A DNA stretch of 64,000 nt from Entoloma clypeatum (taxonomy: Eukaryota; Basidiomycota; Agaricomycetes; Agaricales; Entolomataceae). The notes under the pieces are model-generated. The model was not told where the DNA came from. It searched no databases and worked only from the letters and a program-made list of their open reading frames with translations. Where the stretch lies: NCBI GenBank assembly GCA_963565915.1, contig OY751488.1, forward strand, positions 4,216,001 to 4,280,000, read 5' to 3'. This document shows, one piece after another, positions 45,592 to 56,600 of the stretch. Position numbers and translations under genes: made by a program. How positions within the stretch are numbered: position 1 is the stretch's first letter; each line of letters opens with the position of its first letter.

Positions 45592-46602
45592 GCTCTCTCC
45601 ACCCTTGGATCTGCGAAATCTTATGTTCAACATGTTTGGAAGCTTCCTGGTCTTCTGGAGGCCATTGTCTCCGATCGCGGACCACAGTTCATCGCCAAGT
45701 TCATGCGGGAATTGTACAGGCTGTTAGGTATCAAGGTTGCTGCCTCAACAGCCTACCATCCGCAGTCGGATGGACAGACGGAACACATGAACCAGGGATT
45801 GGAACAATACCTCCAACTGTTCGTCAATGAGCGACAGGATGATTGGGACGAATGGCTTCCAATGGCAGAGTTTTCATACAATAACCATGTCCACGTGTCC
45901 ACGTGCCAAACCCCCTTCTACATCGACACCGGACGTCACCCACATATAGGCTTTGAGCCCCAACAAAGACCATCAGAGATTGAGGCTGTGGAGGATTTCA
46001 GCAAGTGGATGAAGTCTGCATTGGAGGAAGCACAAGCAGCTTTGGGGAAGGCCAAAGATGACATGGCGTGGTACTACAACCAGCATTGGACATCTACTCC
46101 GACCTTCCAACCGGGCAACAAGGTCTTTCTGGATTCCTCCGACCTCAAAACCACCTGACCGACCAAAAAGCTGGCTCATAGATATGTAGGCCCGTTTCCG
46201 GTTGTCCGACCTGTCAGAATGCATGCGTACAAACTCAAACTCCCTCCTTCCCTGTCTCACATTCACCCTGTATTCCACATTGTAAAACTGTTGTTGGCTC
46301 CGGAAGACCCCTTCCGCCGAGATGTCCAAATCCCTCCGCCTCCAACTGCAGTTGGAGAAGAAATGGAATACGAAGTCAAAATGATCTTGTACAGTCAGCT
46401 TCAATGAGGCAAGCTGCAGTTCCTAGTCAAATGGAAGGGGTACGGCTATGAGGAAAACTCATGGGAGATGGAGGAGGATGTCCACACTCCGCGCCTGGTC
46501 CGGGAATTTTACCGCCGACACCTGGGAGCTCCGCGTCAAATCGCTGCAACTGCCTTTGAGTCCTGTACATTCCACCTTGCGCATCGAGACGCCGCGCCTT
46601 AG
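45592..46602 (+). pseudogene. Gyp4 integrase second half and chromodomain
   Basis: IVSDRGPQFIAKF and SDGQTEHMNQ give the second Asp and the Glu of the integrase; the first Asp lies in the deleted part. 45703-46158 is one open stretch. After TGA at 46156-46158 come the GPF/Y region and a chromodomain (EYEVKMILYS, FLVKWKGYGYEENSWE), interrupted by a TGA at 46405-46407. The polypurine AGAAGGGGGG at 46601-46610 follows. Confidence 0.8.
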
Positions 46603-46613
46603 AAGGGGGGTAA

Positions 46614-47191
46614 TGTAATTACTATACTTTATGTTTCCTTTCGTTTCCATCTATCTTTCAACACCTCCGAGCTCTGACAACTAGTGTTTAAAGGTCCGAT
46701 TCGGTCCGGTTTTTGACCCTCAAAATAGAGAGACCAAGACCAAGACCAAATTTTCGGTTCACAAGATTAACAGAAAACCGAACTGGACCGATGCATTACT
46801 ATACTTTATGTTTCCTTTTGTTTCCATCTATCTTTCAACACCTCTGACCTCTGACGACCTCTGACCATACTCCGCGTCAGAGTGCACGTTGGAGCAATGA
46901 TTTATACCACCACATGCACACTTCCAATTTACATATTCTGTTCCCATCCCTACTCCCAATCTTTGTCATATTTCAACATTCCTCTCCTCATTTCCAATTC
47001 TTGTCGTCTATATAGCTGTCTAGCCTGCAAGGGAATCCTCAGAACTTTCTCTTTGGATTTCCCTTGCAAGGTATGCCTTGTATTGTACTTTGTAGAGTCT
47101 AATTTAACTTTGGATTTCCCTTGCAAGTTGTCCAACGTTGGAGTCGCTTCGGAGCACTTCAGAGTTGTTGGATCGTAAGGTCGCCCTTACA
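46614..47191 (+). repeat. Gyp4 3' LTR, deleted at its start and interrupted
   Basis: Matches the 5' LTR from its TTACTATACTTTA segment onward; the first about 90 bp are missing. A block of about 62 bp (from TTACTATACTTTATGTTTCC) occurs before and after a small hairpin repeat (46681-46794). It ends CCCTTACA at 47191. Confidence 0.75.
46681..46794 (+). repeat. Small hairpin repeat, copy 1
   Basis: About 110 bp: CTAGTGTTTAAAGGTCCG at one end and GGACCGATGCA at the other, with complementary GGTCCG..TCGGTCCGGTT and AACCGAACTGGACCG segments able to fold into a hairpin. A near-copy is at 53188-53300. It contains no ORF. Confidence 0.6.
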
Positions 47192-50181
47192 GGATGAGGT
47201 TGAGGACAAGCCTCAAAAGGACCTTGATTCTGAGCATGGGAGTGGTCATCATTATCAAGCTGATGATGACCCTACTGATTTGTTTCCCGACGCCGACGAT
47301 GTATTGGATAATGATGATGATGGGCTGGCCCCCCAGAAAAAGAATAGCAAGCATGCTGCTGAGCGGCAAGCCGAGGTAAATGCTATCAACCACTCAGATC
47401 TATGGACTATTAACTTTTCTTTTTGTTAGATTCCCCAATGAAGGGATAGGAATGGTAAAAACATGTGTACACATCCATTCAACTGTTTAAATTTTGTCAT
47501 CTCATACTCACTCAACAGGCCCCCACTGGCAGTGGTGAAGATGACAATGATGAAAACGATGAGGATGGTGACCTCCTGGATGATGATGAGGATTCTGATG
47601 TTGATGGTGGACTTGATTGGGGATGGCCAGATGCCCCCTACCACCGTCCTGCTCCTGGAAAATGTGGCATCAAGGTCAATGCACAGCCTGAAGATCTTTG
47701 ACATATCATCAAGCACTCATTCTACTCCATCAAGGGTGATGCCATGTTTGTTTTGTTCTATATTGGTGTTGATGAGTATGTGAACTACATCATCACCACG
47801 ATTGTGAATTCAGCAAAGTTTTTCAAATGTCCCAACTATGTCCAATGGCTACATGGGGATATGACTCTTAAGCAAGAGTGCATCTGACTTGTAAGCTGTT
47901 ACATCTCAAATAATAAGTTTTCCCACAGATCAGTGTTCATATTGCTCTGTTCCAAAGCAAGATCAAATGATGTGCCACTGAAATCGTCGAACACAAGTAC
48001 AGTCTTGTAGAAGGACCTAGTCCTGAGTGCAAGGAGCAAATTGATGCCCTCATGAACTATGATAGCTATATCTATACTCGGCACAAGGTAAGTATCCTCG
48101 TTTCACACATCTATGATGTATCTTACTCAATTTATCATAGGATGGCTCCATACATCCTGCAAAGCCCTTCCATCATGCTGCCATCCTTCACATACTTCGC
48201 ATTGTGTTTTTTTCTGGGGATAGACATCAAAGCCTTGCCAAGAAACATTGTGACCGCTTTGAGGAGAAGATAGAATTTCAGCTTCCTACTGCCATGGTGG
48301 TGATGGCAGCCACTGCTGTACTACATCAGCAAACCCTGGGTGGACTATGCAGCCCTGTGCAGGTCTGCACAGATTCTTGCAGGGCTGAAGTTCCAGAGAC
48401 AAGGTACATGTTACATGCAGCTCTGCAAAAGCTCTGTGCAGCTTCACTACCATCTTTTGCAGCTCTACACACTTTCACTACCATCCTTTCTGGCCTCCAC
48501 AGATTGTGTACACCTTCATAGGTCTCCAGACTCTGCTACAGGTCACAGTCATAGAGAGCTTTCTAATTTATCAACAATGTGTTTGATGAGGAAAAAATGT
48601 GTATCTTTTGCATGTTACTACAACAGAAAACATATCTCCCTCACCTGCACGTTGTACCCCTCGTCCCTCGCAAAACCCACCTGCATCGCGCATCTGCTAG
48701 CGTTTCTCATGTCCCTCACCCATCGTCCCTCCCCCTCTCAAACATGCCGTCCCTCATGCACTTTCTGCCATCCTTGTTATCTGCACATTGTCCCTCACCT
48801 GCGTGTTGTCCCTCGCAGTCCCTGTCTGCACCATGTGTGTGCTGGTATTTCTCATGTCCCTCACCTGTCCATCATCCCTCTCTCTCATGCCATCCCTCCT
48901 TTTTCATGGGTACCCTGTGTGCTGCACCATTCGCGTATCTCCCACCATTCTGACGTGTTTTGCCAGTGGTATGAAGTGATGTGAATGGCGAGGTGCTTGC
49001 CTGTCTTGCGCATCCCACCATTCTTCTCGCGTGTCTCGTATACCATTGCCCATGTGTCCCTCGCACTGTTCTGGCATTTTTTGTCAGTGGTCTGACAAGC
49101 CATGAATGGTGGGGTACTTACCTATAGAGGCTCTGTGGCCCTCGTGTGAACACAGGGAGGATCCATCAACGGAGAAGAGAGGGAGGGAAGAAGGAGGAGG
49201 GAGTGGAGGGAGGTGCTGGGACAAGGCAAGAGCTTGACATGGCAAGTCTCGGCTCCTGATCTATGCTCAGCAGGTTCTGGGCATGTGAAACATTGGAACT
49301 TGCCAACCTCAGCAACGGCTGAAAGTCAAACAATCCCACATAATGTCTTCTTGCTTCCCCCATCCTCCTCCTCCTTTCCTCCCTCCCTCCCTCTCTGTTG
49401 ATGGCTCCTCCCTCCATTCACATGAGGGCCACGAAGCCACTGTATAGGTAAGTACCTCGCCATTCATGGCACATCAGACCACTGATGAAAAACATGAGAA
49501 CAGCAGGAGCAACATGTGAGCAATGGCATAGGAGATGCGTGAGGAGAATGGTGGGATGCGTGAGGCAGGCAAGCACCTCGCTATTCATGTCATGTCACAC
49601 CACTGACAAAGCACATCAGAACAGTGGGAGATATGAGAACGGCACAGCATGCAGGGTACATGTGAAAATGGAGGGAGAGGGAGAGGGACAACAGGTGGGC
49701 AAGGGACATGAGAAACGCCAGCACATGCGTGGCGCAGGCAGGGACTGCAAGGGACGAGAGGTACAACATGCAGCTGAGGGAGATATATTTTCTTGTACAT
49801 TTTTCATGTCGTAGCACTTCAACTCAAATGAAAATTTTCCAACCCATACCGTCGTATTATGATGTTTCTATTAAGATGTTGTAAAGGGTTTCTAGTTACT
49901 TTTACAGAGCTCTGTATTTCCTTAAGACCTATATATGACTCTATAGAAACTGTATCACCTACCAGCTCTGCAAAGGCCTTCAAATCTTATACTCCATCTC
50001 TAAAGATCTTCAAAACTTAAACTTCAGCTCAACAGTGTTGCGAAGAGCTGCACAGAACATAATCCATCTGCAACAATCTTCAGGAAAAATCTGTGTTTGC
50101 TGATGTATGTCTCAATTTCATCTTCATGTCTCATCTGACATTCTTGTTCAGGTCTGTGCTGCCCTTGATGAGCTCGCTGAT
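47192..50181 (+). pseudogene. Decayed host-type gene, five exons visible, DUF6532-like (tentative)
   Basis: Exons 47193-47375, 47519-47890, 47929-48087, 48141-48317 and 50152-50181, all joined in phase 0. Introns have GTAAAT..CAG, GTAAGC..CAG, GTAAGT..TAG and GTACTA..CAG ends. The only disruptions inside exons are three TGA codons (47699, 47884, 47971), each explicable as CGA to TGA. The N-terminal part is acidic (GEDDNDENDEDGD). Later motifs KGDAMFVLFYIGVDEYVN, CPNYVQWLHGD, IVFFSGDR and MVVMAATAVCAALDE resemble the fungal DUF6532 pattern as I remember it. The 5' end is cut by Gyp4 and the 3' end by Gyp6. A foldback element swells the last intron to 1.8 kb. Confidence 0.5.
48590..49820. repeat. 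Foldback element: large imperfect inverted repeat
   Basis: The left arm (about 48590-49230) and right arm (about 49350-49820) are imperfect reverse complements. Shared landmarks are ATATCTCCCTCA, GCGTTTCTCATGTCCCT, GAGGTGCTTGCCTG, and GGGTACTTACCTATA with its counterpart. The arms are made largely of degenerate CCCTCACC and TCTCAT units. A spacer of roughly 120 bp separates them. It has no transposase and lies inside the last intron of the decayed gene, so it is probably a non-autonomous foldback or MITE-like element. Confidence 0.6.
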
Positions 50182-50747
50182 TGTTACACTTTTTCACCCT
50201 CTTCCTATGTGCCTTCACATGACCCCTCAACCCTCAATCCTTATCAAACCCTGTTTCACTTAACTCTGATGACCCTGGGACATGTGTCCCCTCTATCAGC
50301 GCTATGACTCATACAGACTCGGACTATTCCCCTTTTAGATACATTTTCACTTGTTATCTCTGACTCATGGCCTTGAGGCCTTATCTCTGACTCGTATGCC
50401 ACAGCCCCCTTGAAACATCTATCTAACCAATGGCTTATTTAGCTCCTGCACAGCACCTACTTATTTATAGCCATAGGATAATGTATATAAGATTTGTAAC
50501 ATTAGAGTAGAGGTCCTTAGCTTGACCTAGGCAATTAACACTTACTTGGCTTATCTGGAACATTCTCAAACTAAGTGCCTTGCGAGGACTTAGCACTGCT
50601 ACATCAAACCGAGTCATCCTCTTGAGGAACTCGCTGATTGACCAAGTTGACCTACTGAGGGACTTGTTGTGAAAACCAGTTCGAACCCACATGATCTGAT
50701 CCTTGGACTTGTTGTTGTAGGCTATCGCTGTAACAAAAGGTCAAGCT
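50182..50747 (+). repeat. Gyp6 5' LTR with self-priming site
   Basis: 554-bp LTR with TGTTACA/TGTAACA ends. TATATAA at 50484-50490 lies 35 bp before AGCTTGACCT (50519-50528), whose exact complement AGGTCAAGCT (50738-50747) begins two bases after the LTR end at 50735. The left flank CTGAT is the fifth exon of the decayed host-type gene. Confidence 0.75.
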
Positions 50748-51775
50748 GATCTACATCATCAACCCACTGCGGTTTTAGATGCAAAGATTCCTCCCCGACA
50801 ATCAACCTTTGGAGTCTCGTCAGACTCAGAAGATGAACAGGAGTTTGTTGATGCACCCATCACACCACGACAACCGCCGACACCGTACAGAAGAGTAACC
50901 TCCTCTTTCGTACCAGTCAACCCCACATCACCCTCTTACCTCTCCCCAAGACAAATTCCACCACCGCCAGCTGTTGCTGTTGCTGCACCCAGACCAAAGA
51001 CCCCAGACACCCCAGTTAAACTAGCACCTGTAGAAATGACTTCTCAGGCAAGAACCTCAGAAAAAGAGATCAAGATCAGCCTGCCGGCAATCTTCAATGG
51101 AGACAGAAGAAAACTGTCAGAATTTTTGTTCAACGCGAACTTATATTTGGAAATGAACGATGACATCTACAACTCTGACAAGAAGAAAATTCTCTTCACT
51201 GTCTCATACATGAAAGGAGGAACTGCCAGGCCATGGAAGGAGTCTTGGTACAGAGACATCACCACCGCTGGAGTACCCACCTACCCAAAATACACGGACT
51301 TTATCGAGAAACTGAGGAAGTCATTTTCCCCAGTTGACAAAGAAAGAGACGTGTTGACTATAATGAAAACGCAGAAGATGGAGGGCATGACAGCCGACGA
51401 ATTCGTAGAAAAATTCAAACTATGGGTTGCAGAGAGTTTAATCACAGAGGAGCGATCTCTCAAGGATTACTTCATGGAGGTGTTGCCACACACGCTCCGA
51501 GACAAGATCTTAGGCCTTGACAAGGTCCCAGGAACAATTGATGAATGGTACACCACAGCGTCCAGATTGGACAACCAGTGGAGAAGAGCCAAGGCAGTCT
51601 CTCAAAGGCTTAGACCCGATGGGGGAAAGAAGAAGTTCAAGGTTAATTATAACCCTGCACCCCGAAACACGCACTTCGCCCCAGACCCAAACGCCATGGA
51701 CATTGACCGGCTGACTGCCGAAGAAAGAGATGACCACTTTAAAAAAGGGTTGTGCTTTGTCTGCCATCAGGCAGG
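50736..51775 (+). pseudogene. Gyp6 Gag, truncated by Gyp5
   Basis: The frame is open from the primer site. The first ATG is at 51036 (MTSQARTSEKEIKI), after about 100 Pro/Ser-rich codons without Met. The capsid domain has FNGDRRKLSEFLFNANLYL, YMKGGTARPW and FVEKFKLWVAES. The zinc knuckle starts (CFVCHQAG) and is cut mid-motif by the Gyp5 LTR at 51776. No Gyp6 pol is found on the far side. Confidence 0.78.
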
Positions 51776-52220
51776 TGTAAGGGCAACCACTTTCACTTTT
51801 CACCTTTCCTTTCCTTTCTTCCTTTCCTTTCTATTCCACCATCTCCAACATCCTCCGATCATATCCGCTGCCTCCGACATCTTATCCACCTCTCCACATC
51901 CGACAACTCCGCCCCCATCTGCTACTCCGCACATCAGATCACAGGTACTATCATTCATCTTGTTTCCATTCATCCCCCATCCCTACTCCCAATCATTGCT
52001 CATCATTCATGCGTCTTGTTTTATCTCTTATTTCATATCTCATTTTACTATTTATCTCGCTAGCTTGCAGGGGAATCCTTAGAACTTTCTCTTTGGATCT
52101 CCCTTGCAAGGTGTGTGTTGTATTACTTATCAGACTGCTCAATCTAAACTTCGGATCTCCCTTGCAAGTATCTGAGTTTGAGTCTTGGATTGTAAGGTCA
52201 CCCTTACAGTAGAAAGTTCT
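51776..52220 (+). repeat. Gyp5 5' LTR with self-priming site
   Basis: 433-bp LTR, TGTAAGGG...CCCTTACA, same family as Gyp4. AGAACTTTCT at 52081-52090 lies 32 bp after an AT-rich TATTTAT box (about 52049), and its complement AGAAAGTTCT at 52211-52220 starts two bases after the LTR. It interrupts the Gyp6 zinc knuckle. Confidence 0.85.
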
Positions 52221-52363
52221 CTTCTAATTGGACCGGGTCCGATTGCATTGTTGTCACGATTCCACGCTTCGGAGCAGCTTCGTCCGCGTCCAACTCTGAT
52301 ACATCTCACACCTCTTCCAGTTATTACCTCTCCATAACTGGTGATTCTGCTCCGCACATAGTA

Positions 52364-53187
52364 ATGGACGACCCCAATCGCCTTGAACAGCTCGAGCACA
52401 AGTTCCAGGAACAACGTCAAACTCTCGCTGATATGACGACTCAACTTGACCAACTCCTCCTTGCCTTCAACACAATTCCTGCCCCAGCTCCGCCACCTAT
52501 CCCACCTGCTCCCGCACCTGCTATTATACCCGCTCCACTCGCTCTGGCCAATCCGGGCATGCGTCGAGCAAAACCTGCCAATCCGTCGGACTTCGATGGA
52601 TTGCGCGCAAATGGCTGGACCTTTCTAAACTCCTGTGAATTGTTTATGGGGCTGGCTCCAGAACAGTTCGCAGACGACCACACTAAAATTTATTGGGCTT
52701 TATCTTTCATGAAGAGTGGACATGCAGCACGCTTTGCGGATCACAGAGCAATAACAGAGGTGTTGGATGTAGTGCTCCGCTATCGGGATCACTCGGAACG
52801 GACCCAGCTTGCAGTCACAAGTTTGGGAAAACAAGAAATTGTGCTAGGCTTCACTTGGCTCAAAGAACACAATCCCGAGGTAGATTGGACATCAGGGGAA
52901 GTGAAGATGAGCCGGTGTCCTGCACAATGCCGGACATGCCACCAAGAGGCAGCCCAAGAGCGGAAGGAGCAGAAGTTTGAACAAGTCCGCATCCGAGCCT
53001 GTTGGATGGGTTCCACTCCGACGTCCGGTCTAGAGGAGGAGGCTCCACATGGCCCATGGGTGGAGGATGTCACAGAAGGAGAGGAAGCGGAGGAGTTAGC
53101 AGAAGACGATGAGGAAGAGGATGAGTTTGAGGAGGGAGACCGCCTTTTTGTCAGAACAGTACCCGTGGAGGCGGAGTTGTTGTGTCT
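52364..53187 (+). pseudogene. Gyp5 Gag fused in frame to post-protease Pol by internal deletion
   Basis: One open frame. The Gag N-terminus (MDDPNRLEQLEHKFQ, capsid start GWTFLNSCELFMGL) jumps at about 52751 (ADHRAI to TEVLDV) into the region just after the protease active site (VLGFTWLKEHNPEVDWTSGE), then the acidic linker DDEEEDEFEEGDRLFVR. The capsid C-terminus, zinc knuckle and the DSG motif are absent. It is truncated at 53187 by a hairpin repeat. It keeps the frame, unlike its relative Gyp4. Confidence 0.75.
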
Positions 53188-53317
53188 AGTGTTTAAAGGT
53201 CCGATTCGGTCCGGTTTTTGACCCTCAAAATAGAGAGACTGAGACTGAGACCGAATTTCCGGTTCAGAAGATTATCCAAAAACCGAACCGGACCGATGCA
53301 AGACTGATGCATCGGTC
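53188..53317 (+). repeat. Small hairpin repeat, copy 2, target of copia-2
   Basis: CTAGTGTTTAAAGGTCCG... to GGACCGATGCA, nearly identical to 46685-46794, and continuing with GACTGATGCATCGGTC, where copia-2 inserted (CGGTC duplicated). The sequence right of copia-2 (60077 to about 60118) with GAGCCGGTTCAGACTGG may be its continuation. Confidence 0.6.
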
Positions 53318-53666
53318 TAACGATGTAACCGACGTAGGCAGCCCAAAGGGCGCTCAAGACGTAGCGGTACGAAGGCATAGTGGAAGCTCAACTAACCTGG
53401 TTAAGAGTAACTAAAGGAAATCTAGAAGCTATACTAGCTTGTTAGTTAACTCAAAGAACTGGGGTGTTCAAGAAGTTAGGATTTATCGTACTAAATACAT
53501 GGGTATTTATACTAATCCAATATGCACACGGACCATTGTACAAACAATACATAAACAAGTCATGCGTCCGTGGTTATACCATAAACTCACATATATGGTA
53601 ATAGTGACTTATAGTCACTTTCTGTGACAAGCACATGGTGCGACATATCTGGCGATATGTTCAACA
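53318..53666 (-). repeat. copia-2 3' LTR
   Basis: 349 bp. On the minus strand a TATA-like GTATAAATACC (plus 53502-53512) is the promoter candidate. The region between it and pol is only seven bases, so the polypurine tract is the AGTGAGGGGGAG-type run overlapping the pol 3' end at about 53667-53680. Confidence 0.93.
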
Positions 53667-53673
53667 CTCCCCC

Positions 53674-56600
53674 TCACTTAGAATCCCGGGTAGGTTTCGT
53701 AAGTGGAGTATAAGGCTCTTTAAACTCCATCCGGAGTAGAGCACGGAATTTCTCAAATTCCTGGCGACCAAGTGGCTTGGTAAACATATCAGCCGGATTC
53801 TCAGTTCCCGGAACGAACCGTGGTTCGATCAATCCATCTTGAACTCTATCGCGTATAGCAAAGTGATGGATTGCTATATGTTTGGTTCTGCCTTCAGTGA
53901 CTGGGTTTTGCACATTGAAAATCGCGCCTTGGTTATCTACATGGAATGGCATTTTGGTAATGTCCTGTAGTCCAAGCTCTTTGAAGAGATGGGTAACCCA
54001 TTCGCACTCCCGCGAACATTCACTGGCAGCAACCATTTCCGCCTCAGTGGACGAATGTGCCACTGTCTTTTGCTTGCGACTTTTCCAAAGAACAAGTCAT
54101 CCTGCAAGCTTAAGGAAATATCCCGATTGGGATTTTCTATCAGATGGGTCTGACACCCAGTCTGAATCTGTCCATGCTTCAAAGGAAGCTTTGGATCGAC
54201 CATCATATATTATAGAATAGTCTTGAGTACCGACAAGATATCTGATAATCCGCAGAGCGTATTTCTCATGCTCTTTGGAAGGGTTTGCAGACATTTGTGA
54301 CATTTTTGCAACTGCAAAAGCAATGTCCGGTCTCATTCCAATGGACAAGTACAACAACGATCCAATGATCATTTGGTACCTTGTTTTGAGTGTGGGATCC
54401 ACCTCCCCCTCATTTGGTGCAGGGTAATAACCCTTTGGGAGTGGAGTGTCAGCAGCCTTTGCATTTTCTAAGCCAAAGCGCTTAATGATCTTCTTCAGGT
54501 ATTCTGACTGATCGATTGTTACGATCTGCTTTTCTGAATCTTGCCGTATTCTCATACACAAGAATTCTTTAGCAATACCAAGATCACGACTTTCCCATTT
54601 ATTTTTAAAGTCAGATTTTATCTTGCGAACAAGATCTGGGTTTGATCCCATGAACAGGCCGTCATCAACATAGATCAAAGCGATTATTAAATCACCTGAT
54701 TGTTTGTTGTGGTAAACAAAGACGCCTGAGTCAGTTCTACATCGAGTAAAACCTAGCTTCTCCATTGATGCATTGAGCGCGATCCACCATGCTCTTGCCG
54801 CCTGTTTTAGGCCATAGAGTGCTTTTAATAAACGGATGACCTTCCGTTCTTGGCCTTTGACAACAAAGCCTTCGGGTTGATTCATATAGATTTCTTCATT
54901 GAGCTCTCCATAGAGAAAAGCTGATTTGACATCTACTCCTTCAATCACCCATCCTTCAAGCGCAGCTACGGCGAAGAGGATTCGGATAGTCTCGAAACGT
55001 ATCACAGGTGAGAAGATCTCATCAAAATCGATACCCTCGATCTGTGAGAAACCCTTGGCAACGAGTCGTGCCTTCTTTCGTCCGTCAGTTTTGACGTCGA
55101 ATACCCATCGATTTCTGATGGTTTTACGACCTTTAGGTAGGTCAACCAACTTAAAGACATTGCGCTTCCGGAGGGCTTCTAGTTCCTCACGGCATGCTGC
55201 TTTCCATTCAAGCTTTTCCTTTTCAGGTAGCTTATTTATGTCCTTCATTTGCCAAGACTTTGGGTCTTGTGGAATTTCGTCATATGCAGGGATTGCTTTA
55301 GATAGCAAGTGTGCAAGCATTTGTGACTGTCCTCCCCCTTCCCTAATATAGAGTAATTCCTCCATATCTATATCCGAATTCGGATTGGAATTGTTCTGAT
55401 ACATCTGAGGATCAGCGGAGCTAGTTGATGGAACAGCGCCAGATTGCTGGGGTCTGGTCTCCGATCGGGGATTATAGGCATATCGCCGTGAATCCTCCTG
55501 AACGGTTCTGCTCCAATCACGCTGATTTTGACGCAAGGCCTCAGCCGGGTCATTCCCGTAAACATTTCCAGGACGCTGGGGTATAACCCGAGTACGACGA
55601 GGACGATCAGTCTGTGGACGATAATCGCCTGGTAAGGTACGATCATCGTTTGGTGCATCTATGCGCACACGTTTCCCTGGATTGCGAGTCCGGGGAACCC
55701 ACTGCTGATTCTCAGCGGTGTCCTGTCTGTTTGTTCCATCAGGAGTCTGACTGGAACCTTCGGGAAGCTGACCAGTTTGGTCGCTATTTGTATCAGGGAG
55801 GTTATGATTGTCATCATGGGTTCCTGGATTAGACGGGTAATGTGAACCGCCAGGACCATGTGTATCATTGTCTTCCGAATGGAAATTGTCGGTTGGTAAA
55901 TCAGACGGGCCATCATGTCCATTTACATCATCGTTTCCCATATCGCCTGATGTTGGATCATGGTATTGTGTTATCGAAGGTATTTTGTTCATTGTAGAAC
56001 ATTTTGGGAACAGCTGTTCATCGAACATTGCTGTGACACCTATGAAGACTACGTTGTTTGGGATCCACATAAACCGGTAACCTTTAGTTCCAGTTTTAAA
56101 TCCGATGAAGATCATCAGCTCGGATTTAGCGGTGGTAGTACGAATTTCTTTTGGAAGAAAGACATAAGCACCACATCCAAAAACGTGTAGGTTCGACACA
56201 TCAGGCTTTTCCTTTTTAAGGGACTCATACGGAGTAAGCCATCCATGTCTTTTCAATGGAGTTCGGTTATACAAGTGAAGTGCATGTTCTACCGCAAATT
56301 GAATCCATATTTCGGGTAGGCAAGCATCATGCAACATAGCAAGTGCTTTATCCATTAAAGTTCTGTTAAAACGTTCCGCTCGACCGTTTTGTTGTGGCTG
56401 GTGCGGCACAGTAACTTCACCCTGGATTCCCATCTCATGCATATCTGCTTGGAAAGGGACAAACTCACCGCCGCCATCAAAACGCCAAGTTTTAATTGTC
56501 GTATTGAATTGGTTTTTAACCATGGCATTAAAATCACGAAGTGCAGAGTGTGCATCGGATTTTAGTCTCAATAAAGAGATCCAGGCGTGTGATGTGTAGT

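Larger units (their letters stand above)
41855..47191 (+). mobile_element. Gyp4: internally deleted chromodomain gypsy element
   Basis: 5' LTR 41855-42347, 3' LTR remnant 46614-47191, both ending CCTTACA/CTCTTACA. Order is Gag, CCHC, protease, start of RT, integrase second half, chromodomain. RT after GYNNVQIK joins directly to integrase at about 45592, so most of RT, all RNase H and the integrase N-terminus are deleted. Many stops and frameshifts occur. A Gyp3-like solo LTR and a small hairpin repeat are inserted. Flanks (TCAAC left, GGATG right) do not match. Confidence 0.85.

Noticed and set aside
48340..48984. A 214-codon Cys/His-rich ORF
   Set aside because: Falls in the foldback element; its Cys and His come from degenerate CCCTCACC and TGTGC units and the frame is not shared by the opposite arm.
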